Assembly: GCA_964579625.1 (NCBI GenBank)
Contig: CAZOGU010000007.1
Coordinates: 4,210-68,209, forward strand
Length of the DNA: 64,000 bases
Source of the DNA: JANPLN01 sp964579625
Lineage (GTDB): Bacteria; Bdellovibrionota; Bdellovibrionia; Bdellovibrionales; JAGQZY01
Direction: 5' to 3'
Made by a program: the position numbers and the translations under genes. The notes under the pieces are model-generated. The model was not told where the DNA came from. It did not search any database and worked only from the letters and a program-made list of their open reading frames with translations. Of this stretch, positions 1 through 8,451 are shown piece by piece. Numbering within the stretch: the first letter of the stretch is position 1; each line of letters starts with the position of its first letter.

Positions 1-316
1 CAATCGGCAACCCATGGCAATCCCATCCAGGAATAAAAACCGCTTTTTTCTGACTCAGGTTGCGATACTTGAGGGTGATATCTTTAAGGCATTTATTGAG
101 AGTGTGGCCCATGTGCAACCCGCCGTTGGCGTAGGGAGGGCCATCCGGCATGGTGTAAAGCGGCTGCGATTGGCGCTGGGCGATCATTTTTTCGTAGATC
201 TTTTTTTCTTTCCAGCGGGCGATCCACTGTGGCTCGCGTTGAGCGAGATCGGCCTTCATTGGAAAATCAGTTTTAGGAAGATTGATCGAGTCTTTGTAGA
301 GAGCTTCTTGCGACAT
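1..316 (-). CDS. ileS: Isoleucyl-tRNA synthetase, N-terminal part (runs off window)
   Basis: The minus strand reads in one frame from an ATG at 316 to the window edge, giving about 105 residues of a class I aminoacyl-tRNA synthetase that charges tRNA-Ile. The N-terminus (LPKTDFPMKADLAQREP, then W..W) is typical of IleS. The ATP-binding HIGH signature appears as HMGH at residues 68-71, followed by a K-rich stretch and GWDCHGLPI, which is conserved in Ile/Val/Leu synthetases. The catalytic, editing and KMSKS regions lie outside the window. It follows the gene at 355-879 by 38 bp on the same strand, so it is probably co-transcribed with it and the PBP gene upstream. Confidence 0.93.
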   Translation of the reverse strand, partial: MSQEALYKDSINLPKTDFPMKADLAQREPQWIARWKEKKIYEKMIAQRQSQPLYTMPDGPPYANGGLHMGHTLNKCLKDITLKYRNLSQKKAVFIPGWDCHGLPI

Positions 317-354
317 CCTCACAAGCTATAATTTCTCAATCAGGGGGTCAAGTT

Positions 355-879
355 TTATGGCCAGTGCGCGATCTGTTTGGTACCGACAGCAACAATCATT
401 CGAAGGGCTTCTTGAGGCGTGCTGAGATTAAATCTCTCCTGCACAATGCGAATGGACTGCAACGATTGCGCATCCAGCGCGCCGAGCAGGGACGCCGCAC
501 TGCTATTGACGTTCATGGATTTGGTTTCGGAGACTGTGGTGGTCTGTGTAACCTGAGTTTGTACAGAATTTTGCATCGACGAGGGCGCCGAATGTGACAT
601 CACTTGCGGCGGGCTGAGTGTTTGCGTAGAACCGCTGCCATCATCAAACTGAGCCATGTCTTTTTTAAGATTTTTAAGATCAGAAAGAAATCGCTTCGAA
701 CTCACCGGCGCATCTACGTCGATGTGATCCAGGCCTTGTCTCTGTGCTTTGAGAAACAAGCCCACCAGAACATCTGGCGAAACGGCGACCTGTTTGACTT
801 GGTCGGGTTGGTATTGCAGCCAATCAAACGCCTTTGACAGGGTCTCTTTGGTGTAGGCTTGCGGTGGTAAAAAAGACAT
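355..879 (-). CDS. Conserved hypothetical protein, Gln/Ser/Thr-rich middle
   Basis: A 174-residue soluble protein that I do not recognise. It has no signal peptide or membrane segment. The N-terminal half (residues 1-75) looks helical and ends in a KNLKKDM stretch. The middle (about 78-125) is low-complexity Q/T/S/V sequence, likely a flexible linker. The C-terminal 50 residues (ASLLGALDAQSLQSIRIVQE...EALRMIVAVG) look like a small helical domain. It lies between the PBP gene and ileS on the same strand and may be part of that transcript. A regulatory or DNA-binding role would be a guess. Confidence 0.75.
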   Translation of the reverse strand: MSFLPPQAYTKETLSKAFDWLQYQPDQVKQVAVSPDVLVGLFLKAQRQGLDHIDVDAPVSSKRFLSDLKNLKKDMAQFDDGSGSTQTLSPPQVMSHSAPSSMQNSVQTQVTQTTTVSETKSMNVNSSAASLLGALDAQSLQSIRIVQERFNLSTPQEALRMIVAVGTKQIAHWP

Positions 880-939
880 AGGAAAAAAAATCTAATGTCA
901 TCCTACTTAACTTGCAATCAATTTTTAAGCAGTGAGCCG

Positions 940-3347
940 TTAGTTTCTTTTATTCAAAAAAAGCTCAGTGGATACGGCCTTGTTTTCTGGAACGCCAAGC
1001 TCCATCAGCTGCTCCGGCGTTGGCGAAATCGTGTTGACATCGTCCATGGGCCACTCAAATGGTTTGGTCTCTAAGAAATTCATCACTGATTTCATGTATT
1101 GAGTCCAAATAGGCAAAGCTCCCGAAGCTCCCGATAATTGAACCGGAGTGTTATCATCATAGCCCGTCCAAACAACGGCCACATGATTGGCTGTAAAGCC
1201 TGCAAACCAAGCGTCCTTAAAGTTTGTCGTTGTGCCTGTTTTTCCGGCAGCCTCAGCAGTCAAGCCCAGCGCCCGAGCTGCCTGTCCTGTCCCAGTCAGC
1301 ATGGCCTCATTTAAAATTTTGACGAGGCTTACAAAGGCCCCTTTTTGCAAAACTTGATTCTGCTCTGCAGGAGGAGGAGTCCAAAGGGTGACGCCTTCTA
1401 AATTTTCAACTTTTTTAATCAGATGCAAACGGCGAGTTTGTCCCCACAAAGAGATATTGGTGTAAATTTGCAAAACTTCGATCGGTGTCATTTCAAACGC
1501 CCCAAGACTGAGGGACGCATACGGTTTGATTTCGGAGGTCGCGCCGAGATCTTCGGCGACAGAAATAATTTCGTCGAGTCCCACGTCAATCGCCAAGCGA
1601 GCGGTTGGGATGTTGAGAGATTCTTTGAGCGCATAAAAGGCGGGGACTTGTGGCGAGGTTTTTCCATCGTAATTTTTGGGACGCCATTTTTGCCCGTGCG
1701 AGACATAATCAAAAGGTTCGTTGGTCAACGGTGAGAGAGGGGAAAACTCATCCAACTCCGCAAAAGCTGTTAAATAAACAAGAGGTTTAAAAATCGATCC
1801 CACTTGACGAGAGCTTTCGATCACACGATTGAAAGGAGTGCTGCGATGATCGCGCCCGCCAACGAGAGCCAAAACTTCTCCTGTTTGCGGATCGCTCGAG
1901 ACAAGAACGGCCTGTAAAGAATGATTTTTATTTTTGATATGGTACTCAGACGTTTGTTCCAGTTGGTTGAGGTGTCCTTGAACGGCTTCTTGCGCAGATC
2001 TTTGCGCTTGTAAATCAAGAGTTGTGTAAATTTTTAAACCCGACAGATCATAAAAGCCCTCACTGCGCAGAGTTTTAATCACGCCATCGATAAAGTAAGG
2101 AGCGGTTTCGCGAATTTCCACCGCCACTCGTTCTGGCAGTGGTTTTTGCAGGGCGGCTGCCTTTTCCTCGGGGAGAATGCGATTTTGCTCCTCCATGGCG
2201 TTGAGAACTTTCTCTCGGCGCTGGAGGGCGCGCTCTTTATTTTTAAAAGGATTAAAAAGTCCTGGGCTGTTGATAACGGCCGCAAGCAAAGCGCAGTCTG
2301 CCACATCGAGGTTGGAGAGATCTTTTTTAAAATAAAATTGCGCCGCCGCCGCATAGCCACGGATTTGAAAGTTTCCTTGCTGTCCTAAATAAATAATATT
2401 CAGGTAGGTTTCTAAAATCTGATCCTTGGCGATGGCGCGTTCGACCAAAAACGACATTAAAATTTCTTTGATCTTGCGGCTTATTTTTCTCTCGGCAGTG
2501 AGGAAGTGGTTTTTAACAAGCTGCTGGGTGATTGTGCTCCCACCTTGAGCCATGCGACCACTTTTTAGATTGACCCACAAGGCCCGTAAAAGTCCGCGAA
2601 ATGAAACACCTTGATGATCCAAGAANNNNNNNNNNNNNNNNNNNNNNNNNNNNNNNNNNNNNNNNNNNNNNNNNNNNNNNNNNNNNNNNNNNNNNNNNNN
2701 NNNNNNNNNNNNNNNNNNNNNNNNNTGACCCACAAGGCCCGTAAAAGTCCGCGAAATGAAACACCTTGATGATCCAAGAAGGTGGGATCCTCAATCGCGA
2801 GAGCGGCGTCGAGGCATTGCCGTGGAACTTGAGGCAAGCGGATGGGCTCTTGAATGATTGGCTTTTCGCCTAGATATTGAGCAAAGATCTGCGGAAACAA
2901 GAGCAGCTGTTCAAGATTTTTGGCCTCTTGATTTTGCGGATCAACTTCCAATAATACGAGCACGCGATCCAGTTCGTCCGTGGCGATGATATGAATTTTT
3001 TTAAGTTCATGATGGTAAAGGGCGTAGCATTTAAAGCTTTGCGCATAGATTTTTTCACAATCTGCACCTTGGCTCATTGCATAGTCCGACAGTTGCAGAC
3101 GCGTGCCCCAGGGTTTTTCGCGATACTGATTGGTGAGAAGCAATTTTATAAAATTCTTTTCGGAAAAAGATTCATTGAGGGAAAGTTGGAGGGAGTTCGA
3201 ATAAAACTGCGTCGGTGCAATAAAACGCCCCGATGCAAATTTTTCTTTGACGAGGAGATCGGTGCGAATTAACCACACAACAAAGTAAATGATTGAGAGC
3301 GTCAGCAATCCAAAAAGAATGTAAAAAACCGGCTTCTTACGAATCAT
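940..3347 (-). CDS. Class A penicillin-binding protein (PBP1B-like), interrupted only by assembly gap
   Basis: Bifunctional peptidoglycan glycosyltransferase/transpeptidase of the inner membrane. The N-terminus has one membrane anchor (residues 7-27) and a UB2H-like region. The GT51 domain follows, with its catalytic Glu in AIEDPTF (E186), then GGSTITQQLVKN. The transpeptidase domain shows SIFK (SxxK), SLN (SxN) and KTGTT (KTG) motifs. The two halves appear as separate reading frames because 100 Ns sit at 2626-2725, and 55 bp on both sides of the Ns are identical. Removing the Ns and one copy of the duplicate leaves 2253 nt, an intact frame of 750 residues, which is normal for PBP1B-type enzymes. 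It diverges from the DUF507 genes. Confidence 0.93.
2571..2780. repeat. 55-bp exact direct duplication flanking the N gap (assembly artefact)
   Basis: Positions 2571-2625 and 2726-2780 are identical over 55 bp and lie on either side of the Ns. The duplicated segment encodes the same FLDHQGVSFRGLLRALWV stretch of the PBP twice. A 55-bp overlap is what remains when two contigs sharing a k-mer-length end are scaffolded without being merged. Confidence 0.9.
2626..2725. other. Assembly gap of exactly 100 Ns
   Basis: A run of 100 N characters, the conventional scaffolding placeholder. It interrupts the PBP coding sequence. Because the flanks are a 55-bp exact duplicate, the real sequence probably has no gap here. 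Confidence 0.97.
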
Positions 3348-3387
3348 CGCGCTTGACTTTAAGTCGCTCTGCGCATTTAGTCAAACT

Positions 3388-3666
3388 ATGCGTTTAAACC
3401 AATTTCAGATCGAAAGTTTGTCTAAAAAAATTCTATCTTCTCTCGAGGAAAAACGAATCGTTACTTTTCGCGAGGGCAAAGAAAAAGCTTTTAAAAAAGC
3501 GATAGAAACTTTAGAACGCGATTACGAAGAAGAAAAACAACTCGAACTTGAGGTCAATGCCGCCTTGGATAGACTCGAAAAGCAACAGACCGAAGGTTTC
3601 GATCGCCATAAAATGTTTAAAATGATGAAGAAAAAAATGGCCGAAGAAAAGGGAATGATCCTGTGA
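3388..3666 (+). CDS. DUF507 family protein (first of tandem pair)
   Basis: A 92-residue, highly charged, helical soluble protein of the DUF507 family, known mainly from Deltaproteobacteria-like and Aquificae genomes and of unknown biochemical role. The N-terminal pattern (MRLN...IESLSKKILSSL) and the Lys/Glu-rich helices ending in MKKKMAEEKGM fit the family. Its TGA stop overlaps the GTG start of the next gene (GTGA), so the two paralogues are translationally coupled and may form a heteromer. It diverges from the PBP gene with only about 40 bp between starts. Confidence 0.8.
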   Translation: MRLNQFQIESLSKKILSSLEEKRIVTFREGKEKAFKKAIETLERDYEEEKQLELEVNAALDRLEKQQTEGFDRHKMFKMMKKKMAEEKGMIL

Positions 3667-3944
3667 TTATTAGTGAAGAACGTCAATCCTACTTGGCTCG
3701 CCTGCTGATCGACGAACTGTGGGGCGATGAGCTGATCGACTTTGATGAAGAACAAGAAGACAACATCATTCGCCAGACACGCTTGATTATCGGCCAATGG
3801 GTTCAAGAGCAGGGTGACATCGACCAGAACATTCGTGAGAAAATCACTTCGATGAAGCGTGGTGTTCTCGAGGGAACTGGCGAATGGAATATTTTATATA
3901 AAAAATACTTTCAGGAAGAAATGAGCCGTCGAGGATACAGATAG
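3663..3944 (+). CDS. DUF507 family protein (second of tandem pair)
   Basis: A 93-residue acidic protein of the same family as its upstream neighbour: a MIISEERQSYLARLLIDELW N-terminal helix, an EEQEDNI centre and a C-terminal EEMSRRGYR. The GTG start at 3663 overlaps the preceding TGA by four bases (GTGA), which fixes the start. No catalytic residues are recognisable. The tandem arrangement of two divergent paralogues suggests a paired complex; function unknown. Confidence 0.8.
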   Translation: MIISEERQSYLARLLIDELWGDELIDFDEEQEDNIIRQTRLIIGQWVQEQGDIDQNIREKITSMKRGVLEGTGEWNILYKKYFQEEMSRRGYR

Positions 3945-4002
3945 CGCAGCTGTTCGCACAGCTCCGTGAAAGGCTTGCCAATGGAAATTTGAAGGAGTGT
4001 GT

Positions 4003-5430
4003 ATGAAAGCAGTGAGCTTGTTTTGCGTTTTGCTATGTCAATCGTTCGCCTGGGCCGGAGACATTGAGTGGACGGGAACGTATCGCCTTGAAGGTGTGAA
4101 AGTTGAAAACGCGGAGGCCAATGATGTCGGCCGCAACAAACAATACATTCTTCACCACTTGGTTTTGAGTCCTAAAATCACTGCCTACGATGGCCTCACG
4201 ATTCATGGCCGTTTTGATATCCTCAACTCCGGTGCGTATCCACAATCACAGCTGGGACAATTTTTTGGTTCGGGACTCGAATCAAATCCACCTGTTCCAG
4301 CGTCGGCGGGAAATGCGGATAACAACATCATGAGCGACCGTCAGTCTTCGGAAATGATTGCGGTCAACGAGCTTTATCTCACCTATGTGCATGAGTTTGG
4401 TGTGTTCACAGCTGGCCGCGCGCCCCTCCAGTTTGGTTTGGGAATGAGTTACAATGCGGGCAAAGGCGCTTTTGATCATTGGTTTGATAACCGCGATATG
4501 GTTTCTTACAAAATGTCTTTTGGAAATTTAACGTTTACGCCAATGATTGCCAAAGTGGTCGAAAACGATGCCGGATTCGAAGATGACATCGACGATTACA
4601 TGATTCAAGTGATGTATGAAAATCCAGACACAGAATTAAAATTAGGAGCGATGTATCGCATTCGCCATGCCGCTCGTTTTGGAAACACAGCGCCCACGGC
4701 TCCTATCTTTGGTGATGGAAATACGTCTCCACAAGGTTCCGCAGGTTTTGAAGGCGAATATATGAATTTGTTTTTCTCGCGCTGGGTGGGAGATTCTTTT
4801 AAAATTGGTTTAGAAGCCTCAACGCAAAAAGGGGAAACGGGTGTCGTTTCTACCGGCGGAACCGTTTCCATGGACGCTTATGGTGTCGCCTTGGAAATGG
4901 ATTGGATGCCAAAGGCTTCGTCATTTCATATGGGACTTAAGGCAGGTGTAGCGAGTGGTGATGACGATAACACTAAAAATGTTTACGAAGGTTTTATCTT
5001 TGACCGCAATTACGATGTTGCGTTTCTTCTTTTCAATCATCCGATGGGACAGTTTGATGTCTTTCGAAACGCTGGCAACAGAAACACAACACTTTCAAAT
5101 CCTGGAGAATTATCTTCTCGTGCGGATGAAGAGGCGATCAGCAACGTGATGTATTTTGCGCCACACTTTAAGTACAAGTGGTCCGATACCTTCGATTCGC
5201 AATTGGGGTTGACATACGCCCAATTGAATAGCGATCCTATAGCTGGAGTGACTGTGGATAAGGCCGTTGGTTTCGAAGTGGATATCACACTGAACTACAA
5301 ACCTTACGACAATGTCCAGTGGGTCAACCGTATTGGTGTTTTTTCTCCAGGAGCCGCGTTTGAAGGCGGAGGCCAGTACGATACAAAAACTGTGTATGGT
5401 TTAGAGACTAAGGCCGCGATCACATTTTAA
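4003..5430 (+). CDS. Outer-membrane beta-barrel (porin-like) protein
   Basis: A 475-residue exported protein. The ATG at 4003 is preferred over the in-frame GTG at 3997 because GAAGGAG lies at correct spacing and it gives a clean signal peptide (MKAVSLFCVLLCQSFAWA). The mature part alternates short amphipathic strands with Gly/Asn/Asp-rich turns (e.g. GLTIHGRFDIL, LELYLTYVHEFGVFTAGRAPLQFGLG) and ends in a terminal Phe (ETKAAITF), the usual outer-membrane insertion signal. It is followed by a strong terminator and is probably monocistronic. Substrate unknown; it could be a general porin or an alginate-export-type barrel. Confidence 0.75.
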   Translation: MKAVSLFCVLLCQSFAWAGDIEWTGTYRLEGVKVENAEANDVGRNKQYILHHLVLSPKITAYDGLTIHGRFDILNSGAYPQSQLGQFFGSGLESNPPVPASAGNADNNIMSDRQSSEMIAVNELYLTYVHEFGVFTAGRAPLQFGLGMSYNAGKGAFDHWFDNRDMVSYKMSFGNLTFTPMIAKVVENDAGFEDDIDDYMIQVMYENPDTELKLGAMYRIRHAARFGNTAPTAPIFGDGNTSPQGSAGFEGEYMNLFFSRWVGDSFKIGLEASTQKGETGVVSTGGTVSMDAYGVALEMDWMPKASSFHMGLKAGVASGDDDNTKNVYEGFIFDRNYDVAFLLFNHPMGQFDVFRNAGNRNTTLSNPGELSSRADEEAISNVMYFAPHFKYKWSDTFDSQLGLTYAQLNSDPIAGVTVDKAVGFEVDITLNYKPYDNVQWVNRIGVFSPGAAFEGGGQYDTKTVYGLETKAAITF

Positions 5431-5503
5431 GACAGCTCGTAAGCAGCTCAGTACGACAGCCAGGACGGCATTTGAAAACACAACATGAAAGCGGTTGCAG
5501 GGG

Positions 5504-5532
5504 CCCCGGGGACAAAATCTCCGGGGTTTTTT
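5504..5532 (+). terminator. Rho-independent terminator after porin-like gene
   Basis: GC-rich stem CCCCGGGGA / TCTCCGGGG (one G-U pair) with a short loop, followed by six Ts. It lies 74 bp after the porin-like stop codon. Confidence 0.85.
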
Positions 5533-5533
5533 C

Positions 5534-5610
5534 AAAGGTACGCCGTTCCCTTTCCTTAAGCGGCACGTTATAAAAGGGTACGCCGTACCTTTTCCTTAAA
5601 CGGTATATAA
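5534..5610 (+). repeat. Two tandem palindromic REP-like units upstream of RAYT
   Basis: Two head-to-tail units at about 5534-5565 and 5572-5605. Each has a palindromic core (best form AAAGGTACGCCGTACCTTT) followed by the asymmetric tail TCCTTAA(G/A)CGG. The first unit is degenerate (GTACGCCGTTCCC). An inverted copy lies just after the RAYT gene at 6338-6365, so the transposase gene is bracketed by opposed units, as in BIME/REP-RAYT arrangements. Confidence 0.8.
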
Positions 5611-5691
5611 ATCCGAAAATCAGACGAAAACATTATGGGCGCTTAGTTATTCGTCTTGAGGTGGTATTTTGGATTGCAAATTTTTTGAAGC

Positions 5692-6330
5692 ATGGGAAAA
5701 CGCAAAACGATTCTGCAGTCACAATTTCCCTATCATTTGACTGCGCGAAGTATAAACAAAGAACATTTTTTAATAGATAAGAAAATTTTATGGAAAATTT
5801 TTAGTGATTATCTTTTTTTTATTAAATACGAATTTAAAACAAGAATTCATTCTTTTGTCCTTATGGATAACCATTTTCATTTAATTATGAGTACTCCCGA
5901 AGCAAACTTATCCGATTGTATGAATTACTTTATGCGCGAGATAAGTAAAGAGGTTGCGAGAAATAACAATCGAATAAATCAGACATTTGGTGGTCCTTAC
6001 CATTGGTGTATTTTGGATTCATATAATTATTATTTAAACGCTTACAAATATGTTTATCGTAACCCAGTGGAAGCTGGTCTAGTGAATGATTGCGGGAGTT
6101 ACGAATCAAGCACAATTTTCGGCCTTCTTGGAAAATCAAAGATCTTCATCCCTATTGAAGAAGATACGCTTTTATTCGATGGTGATATTTCGAAAACATT
6201 AAGTTGGTTAAATCAGGCTCATCCAACACATACTTCTGCTGTAAAAAAATCTCTAAAAAAGAAGTACTTTCGATTTCCGAAAAACAATTTCACCGGGAAA
6301 GCAGAGTTTGCTTCAAACTTTGTCTTTTAG
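5692..6330 (+). CDS. REP-associated tyrosine transposase (RAYT, Y1_Tnp/HUH family)
   Basis: A 212-residue single-strand-DNA transposase of the IS200/IS605-like Y1 family. The HUH metal-binding motif is HFH at residues 61-63 (LMDNHFHLIM). The catalytic Tyr should be in the helix YNYYLNAYKYVYRNPVEAGL (Y118 or Y120). RAYTs act on REP palindromes and usually occur once per genome as domesticated enzymes. Here the gene is bracketed by inverted palindromic units (5534-5610 and 6338-6365) that are its likely substrates. It is more A+T-rich than its neighbours, in keeping with horizontal acquisition. No recognisable Shine-Dalgarno precedes the ATG. Confidence 0.92.
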   Translation: MGKRKTILQSQFPYHLTARSINKEHFLIDKKILWKIFSDYLFFIKYEFKTRIHSFVLMDNHFHLIMSTPEANLSDCMNYFMREISKEVARNNNRINQTFGGPYHWCILDSYNYYLNAYKYVYRNPVEAGLVNDCGSYESSTIFGLLGKSKIFIPIEEDTLLFDGDISKTLSWLNQAHPTHTSAVKKSLKKKYFRFPKNNFTGKAEFASNFVF

Positions 6331-6337
6331 CGCAGTG

Positions 6338-6365
6338 CTTAAGGAAAAGGTACGGCGTACCTTTT
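6338..6365 (-). repeat. Inverted REP-like palindrome downstream of RAYT
   Basis: In reverse complement this reads AAAAGGTACGCCGTACC followed by TTTTCCTTAAG, matching the second upstream unit except for one inserted G there. Core and tail are inverted relative to the 5534-5610 copies. Its end overlaps the stop codon of the minus-strand gene at 6364-7119. Confidence 0.85.
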
Positions 6366-7119
6366 AGATGGCCGTGGTGATGGGTTTTTCTTCGGGCATG
6401 ATTGGGCCGATAAATTCTGCGGAGTCGTTTTGAGGCGCTAAGAATTCTTCTTCGGTGGTGGCGTTGCTGTTGACGGTGCCTGGAAATTGTTCGGGCATCG
6501 GAGCGATCGTGGACTCGTAAGGTGAAGATAAACCGGCAAAAGTTGTACTCAATGTAGATGAACTTGCCTCAAAAAAGACATGAAGAACATATCCTAACAA
6601 CTCGCTCACGCGACGATGGGATTCTGGTTTAAGACCAATCTGTGTGGCTGCGTAATTCAATTGAATATCGTGATAGGCGAACTGGCTATTGGCGGCTCTA
6701 CGGCTCTGCAAAAGCGCAATACGATCTTGCTCAGCGCGAATCGCTTTCCTGATCTCCGAACTCGAATCCGCTGAATTGTAACTGGTGCCCATCGACTTTC
6801 GAAGCACCAAGAGATGACGAAGATTTGAGTAAGCTTTTTCAACTTCTTTTTTAAGTGCGATTTCTTGCGGTAAAAAACCGTTACCAGTATCGAGATTAAA
6901 ATAAATCTCTTCGATGTCTTTCATCGAAACAACACTATTTGGGTTCAGTGGAGGTCCTAGCTTTCGAGGCGCTGGCGCGACCACGGCATTCTCTGGAGCA
7001 AGAAAAGCAGAATCTCCAGAAAAATTTGGATAGCTAGCAGGATTTCGATCTTGATCGATTTGAATCAAGTTAAACACCAACAAGTGAGAAAAAAAGCAGG
7101 CAATAAAAAAGTAGCGCAT
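6364..7119 (-). CDS. Exported hypothetical protein
   Basis: A 251-residue protein with an N-terminal hydrophobic segment (MRYFFIACFFSHLLVFNLI) that is probably a signal peptide or anchor. The mature part is charged and helical, with a central stretch rich in Arg/Glu (RKAIRAEQDRIALLQSRRAA) that could form a coiled coil, and a Pro/Glu-rich C-terminus (PIMPEEKPITTAI). No family recognised. Its stop codon lies inside the palindrome that bounds the RAYT element, so the last residues may have been altered when that element arrived. Confidence 0.65.
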   Translation of the reverse strand: MRYFFIACFFSHLLVFNLIQIDQDRNPASYPNFSGDSAFLAPENAVVAPAPRKLGPPLNPNSVVSMKDIEEIYFNLDTGNGFLPQEIALKKEVEKAYSNLRHLLVLRKSMGTSYNSADSSSEIRKAIRAEQDRIALLQSRRAANSQFAYHDIQLNYAATQIGLKPESHRRVSELLGYVLHVFFEASSSTLSTTFAGLSSPYESTIAPMPEQFPGTVNSNATTEEEFLAPQNDSAEFIGPIMPEEKPITTAI

Positions 7120-7265
7120 AAAACCCCCACACTTTACGTATACAAAAACAATGCCGCATTGAACGGGTTTATATTTAAGCTAGAGGGAGGAGAGTGTCAG
7201 AAGTATGGACATGCCATCAGCCTATCAACGTCTCAAAATAAGACGCGTAAGTTGTATTTTTAAAA

Positions 7266-8009
7266 TTAAAACTGAGAAACAAAACGCAAAGTTTCAAGAT
7301 CACCTTCAGAAAGCTCAATGGGTCCCTTTTCAAAATCATAAAAATGTGTGATGCAGTAATTCATAATCGACTCAGGATCGTAGGCACCAACCAATGTATG
7401 AATTTGCAAATTAAACGAATTATTTTCATCAATACACGTCGAGTCGGGTCGGACCTGTTCGTGATCTATTCCAAGTGTGTGAAGCACTTCGTGAAGAGCA
7501 ATCGAAATGAGTAAATTTTTTTGTCCTAAAGGGCCCAATCCCTTGGATTGCTCAATAAGATTTGGTTTTACATTTTCGAACCGACTTGTCAGGACGACGT
7601 CCGTCAGATTCTTTTTTGTCCAAAGACCTCGAGAGTAGGTTCTTGGGTGTCCTGGAAAATCCGTAAACGCTGTGACACCAATGACCTCCGCCGTGAGTGC
7701 CGGTGGATTGTCGAGACTGTCGTAAAAGACGAGCCCGATAGGATCCATAGGTTTTTGAATGCTCAAGCAACGAGAATGAAAGCGAATTGAAAAACCAGCT
7801 CGCTCGGCCAATTGCTGTTGCAAAAAATTTTCGATTTCAATTTGTAAGGGACGTGTGACCGAATTCTCTTTGACCAGCCAACAGATTTCGATGAGTTTGT
7901 TTTCGTCAAAAACGAATTTATTTTTTAAGGGAACATTTAAAATTCCCGCCTCTGCAGATTGAAACAATGCGAATAAGAAAAAAAATGTAAATAATTTTTT
8001 AAGTGACAA
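7266..8009 (-). CDS. Secreted astacin-like (metzincin) zinc metalloprotease
   Basis: A 247-residue exported zinc protease. The signal peptide is SLKKLFTFFFLFALFQSAEA. The zinc site HEVLHTLGIDHE (residues 173-184) fits HExxHxxGxxH plus the following Glu typical of astacins, and the Met-turn is SIMNYC. A TGA lies two codons upstream, so the TTG at 8009 is the only start that keeps the signal peptide. Zn-dependent endopeptidase activity outside the cytoplasm is expected; such enzymes suit a predatory or saprophytic lifestyle, but the substrate is unknown. No propeptide beyond about 20 residues is evident. Confidence 0.85.
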   Translation of the reverse strand: MSLKKLFTFFFLFALFQSAEAGILNVPLKNKFVFDENKLIEICWLVKENSVTRPLQIEIENFLQQQLAERAGFSIRFHSRCLSIQKPMDPIGLVFYDSLDNPPALTAEVIGVTAFTDFPGHPRTYSRGLWTKKNLTDVVLTSRFENVKPNLIEQSKGLGPLGQKNLLISIALHEVLHTLGIDHEQVRPDSTCIDENNSFNLQIHTLVGAYDPESIMNYCITHFYDFEKGPIELSEGDLETLRFVSQF

Positions 8010-8187
8010 ACCTCAATCCCCCATGATCCCAACATTCAACCAAAAAACACCCTGCAGCTGTTTTATCTCTTTCTGTGTCAAAGACCATAAAAAAGGCCCA
8101 AAACAGAAATTTTGAAAATAGGTAAGGGTCTAGACTGAAATAATTTGAAAATGGGTGTCGAGAGTTTATAATAAAATCGTGAAAATA

Positions 8188-8451
8188 ATGAGGAACCAAA
8201 CTTCAAAAATAACACTGTGTCTTTTACTCATTTCTTGCACGGCTCAAGAGCCCCAAGAAAGCACTGAGTCGCAATCCATGTCGGAGGAGCGTATTCTTAA
8301 AACAGCCGTCATTTCGGGTGCGTTTATGCAAAAGAATAAAGACGAAATCGAAAAAGAAGACAGCAAAAAAAAGAAACGAAAAGCAGATCCTCAGCAAGAA
8401 TCACAAGGGTCTTCGTCAGGGGATGAAGGACAAAACGAGATAGCCAACTAA
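8188..8451 (+). CDS. Small lipoprotein, highly charged
   Basis: From the ATG at 8188 the product has about 87 residues, with a lipoprotein signal (ITLCLLLISC, Cys as lipidation site). The rest is low-complexity and charged (EKEDSKKKKRKADPQQESQGSSSGDEG), likely disordered. An in-frame GTG at 8155 is possible but would spoil the signal peptide. The 3' end overlaps the 3' end of the convergent chaA gene by 36 bp. No family recognised. Confidence 0.65.
   Translation: MRNQTSKITLCLLLISCTAQEPQESTESQSMSEERILKTAVISGAFMQKNKDEIEKEDSKKKKRKADPQQESQGSSSGDEGQNEIAN

Noticed and set aside
2626..2725. PBP gene as two separate truncated genes or a natural insertion
   Set aside because: Exactly 100 Ns flanked by an exact 55-bp duplicate, with an intact frame after collapse, is best explained by scaffolding.
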